A DNA stretch of 5,284 nucleotides from Alphaproteobacteria bacterium. GTDB lineage: Bacteria > Pseudomonadota > Alphaproteobacteria > Rickettsiales > Rickettsiaceae. A program made the position numbers and the translations under genes. The notes under the pieces were generated by a model that was not told the DNA's origin, ran no database searches, and saw nothing but the letters and a program-made list of their open reading frames with translations. Positions 4,956 through 5,284 of the stretch are shown here, piece after piece (position 1 is the first letter of the stretch; each line of letters starts with the position of its first letter). Location of the stretch: the NCBI GenBank assembly GCA_030430995.1, contig JAUIKA010000077.1, positions 1-5,284 on the forward strand, read 5' to 3'.

Positions 4956-5284
4956 ATGGAATTTTTTATAAATAGGACAAAAAAAGAGCGTTATTCGAAG
5001 AAAGAAATACATGCTGCCAAATATATTCCGTATAAATATTATTGGGATAGCAAAACTATTCTTACAAAAAGTAATGAGCTGATGAGGGTAATCAGGGTTT
5101 CTGGATTCTCTTTTGAAACAGCTGATGATGAAGATTTAGATATCAGAAAGCAATTGCGCAATACCTTATATAAAAATATAGCTTCAGGTAATATTATTTT
5201 ATATTTTAATACTATCCGTAAGAATCATAATGTTTCAGCAGAGAATATTAACCAGAGCTTTGATAAAAATAAGTTAGAATTTAG
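4956..5284 (+). CDS. virB4: VirB4-like type IV secretion ATPase, N-terminal part (partial)
   Basis: An open frame of 109 complete codons runs off the right edge. It starts ATG at 4956, directly preceded by an in-frame TAA (4953-4955), so no earlier start is possible. The readable part begins MEFFINRTKKER, then HAAKYIPYKYYWDSKTILT, then VSGFSFETADDEDLD with RKQLRNTLYKNIASGNIILYF. A short basic lead, an IPY...T(I/L)LT strand, a G-x-S-x-E-T/D-rich turn and a helix ending before a Y-F-x-T-I-R strand match the N-terminal domain of VirB4 ATPases (CagE/TrbE/VirB family), and the S-F-E-T-A-D-D-E-D wording is what I recall from rickettsial proteins. VirB4 powers assembly and substrate transfer at the inner-membrane base of the channel. 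The Walker A and B motifs lie beyond the window. No virB3 precedes it, unlike the usual virB3-virB4 order, so it may be a separately located copy such as the second rickettsial VirB4. An A7 tract occurs near codon 9. Confidence 0.85.
   Translation, partial: MEFFINRTKKERYSKKEIHAAKYIPYKYYWDSKTILTKSNELMRVIRVSGFSFETADDEDLDIRKQLRNTLYKNIASGNIILYFNTIRKNHNVSAENINQSFDKNKLEF

Overview
This AT-rich, gene-dense window most likely comes from a Rickettsiales-type alphaproteobacterium (an obligate intracellular symbiont or parasite). The main clue is the right-hand gene, whose N-terminus looks like the VirB4 ATPase of the rickettsial type IV secretion system. The strong A/T bias, long poly-A tracts inside genes, scarcity of Shine-Dalgarno sites and a decayed-looking TPR protein gene fit the same lifestyle. 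The assignment rests on recalled family resemblance, not on a database search.

Layout, left to right. Positions 1-761 (+): the 3' end of trpS (tryptophanyl-tRNA synthetase), overlapping by 11 bp a complete type I isopentenyl-diphosphate isomerase gene (idi). Positions 799-4264 (-): a compact operon read right to left. It has a promoter with a perfect TTGACA box, a 22-codon ORF, a first SagB-type nitroreductase-fold protein with a PqqD/RRE-like N-terminus, a second SagB-type protein, and a MATE-family exporter. The junctions are TAATG (1-base overlap), a 5-base gap and ATGA (4-base overlap), so the four ORFs are probably translated as one unit. Positions 4321-4506 (-): a 61-codon signal-peptide protein with one incomplete TPR. 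Positions 4556-4632 (-): tRNA-Val(GAC) with an encoded CCA end. Positions 4633-4955: a gene-free intergenic region with three TTAA half-sites at exact 11-bp spacing. Positions 4956-5284 (+): the start of a virB4-like gene running off the right edge.

The point of most interest is the 799-4264 operon. Two SagB-type proteins, a tiny coupled upstream ORF and an exporter together look like a minimal RiPP (ribosomally made, post-translationally modified peptide) cassette: the tiny ORF as possible precursor, the SagB pair as a possible flavin-dependent modifying enzyme, and MATE as export. The two SagB-type proteins appear to keep complementary halves of the nitroreductase FMN site, which suggests an obligate heterodimer. 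No YcaO cyclodehydratase, ThiF-like protein or peptidase is seen in the window, so the chemistry is unknown and other parts, if any, lie elsewhere.
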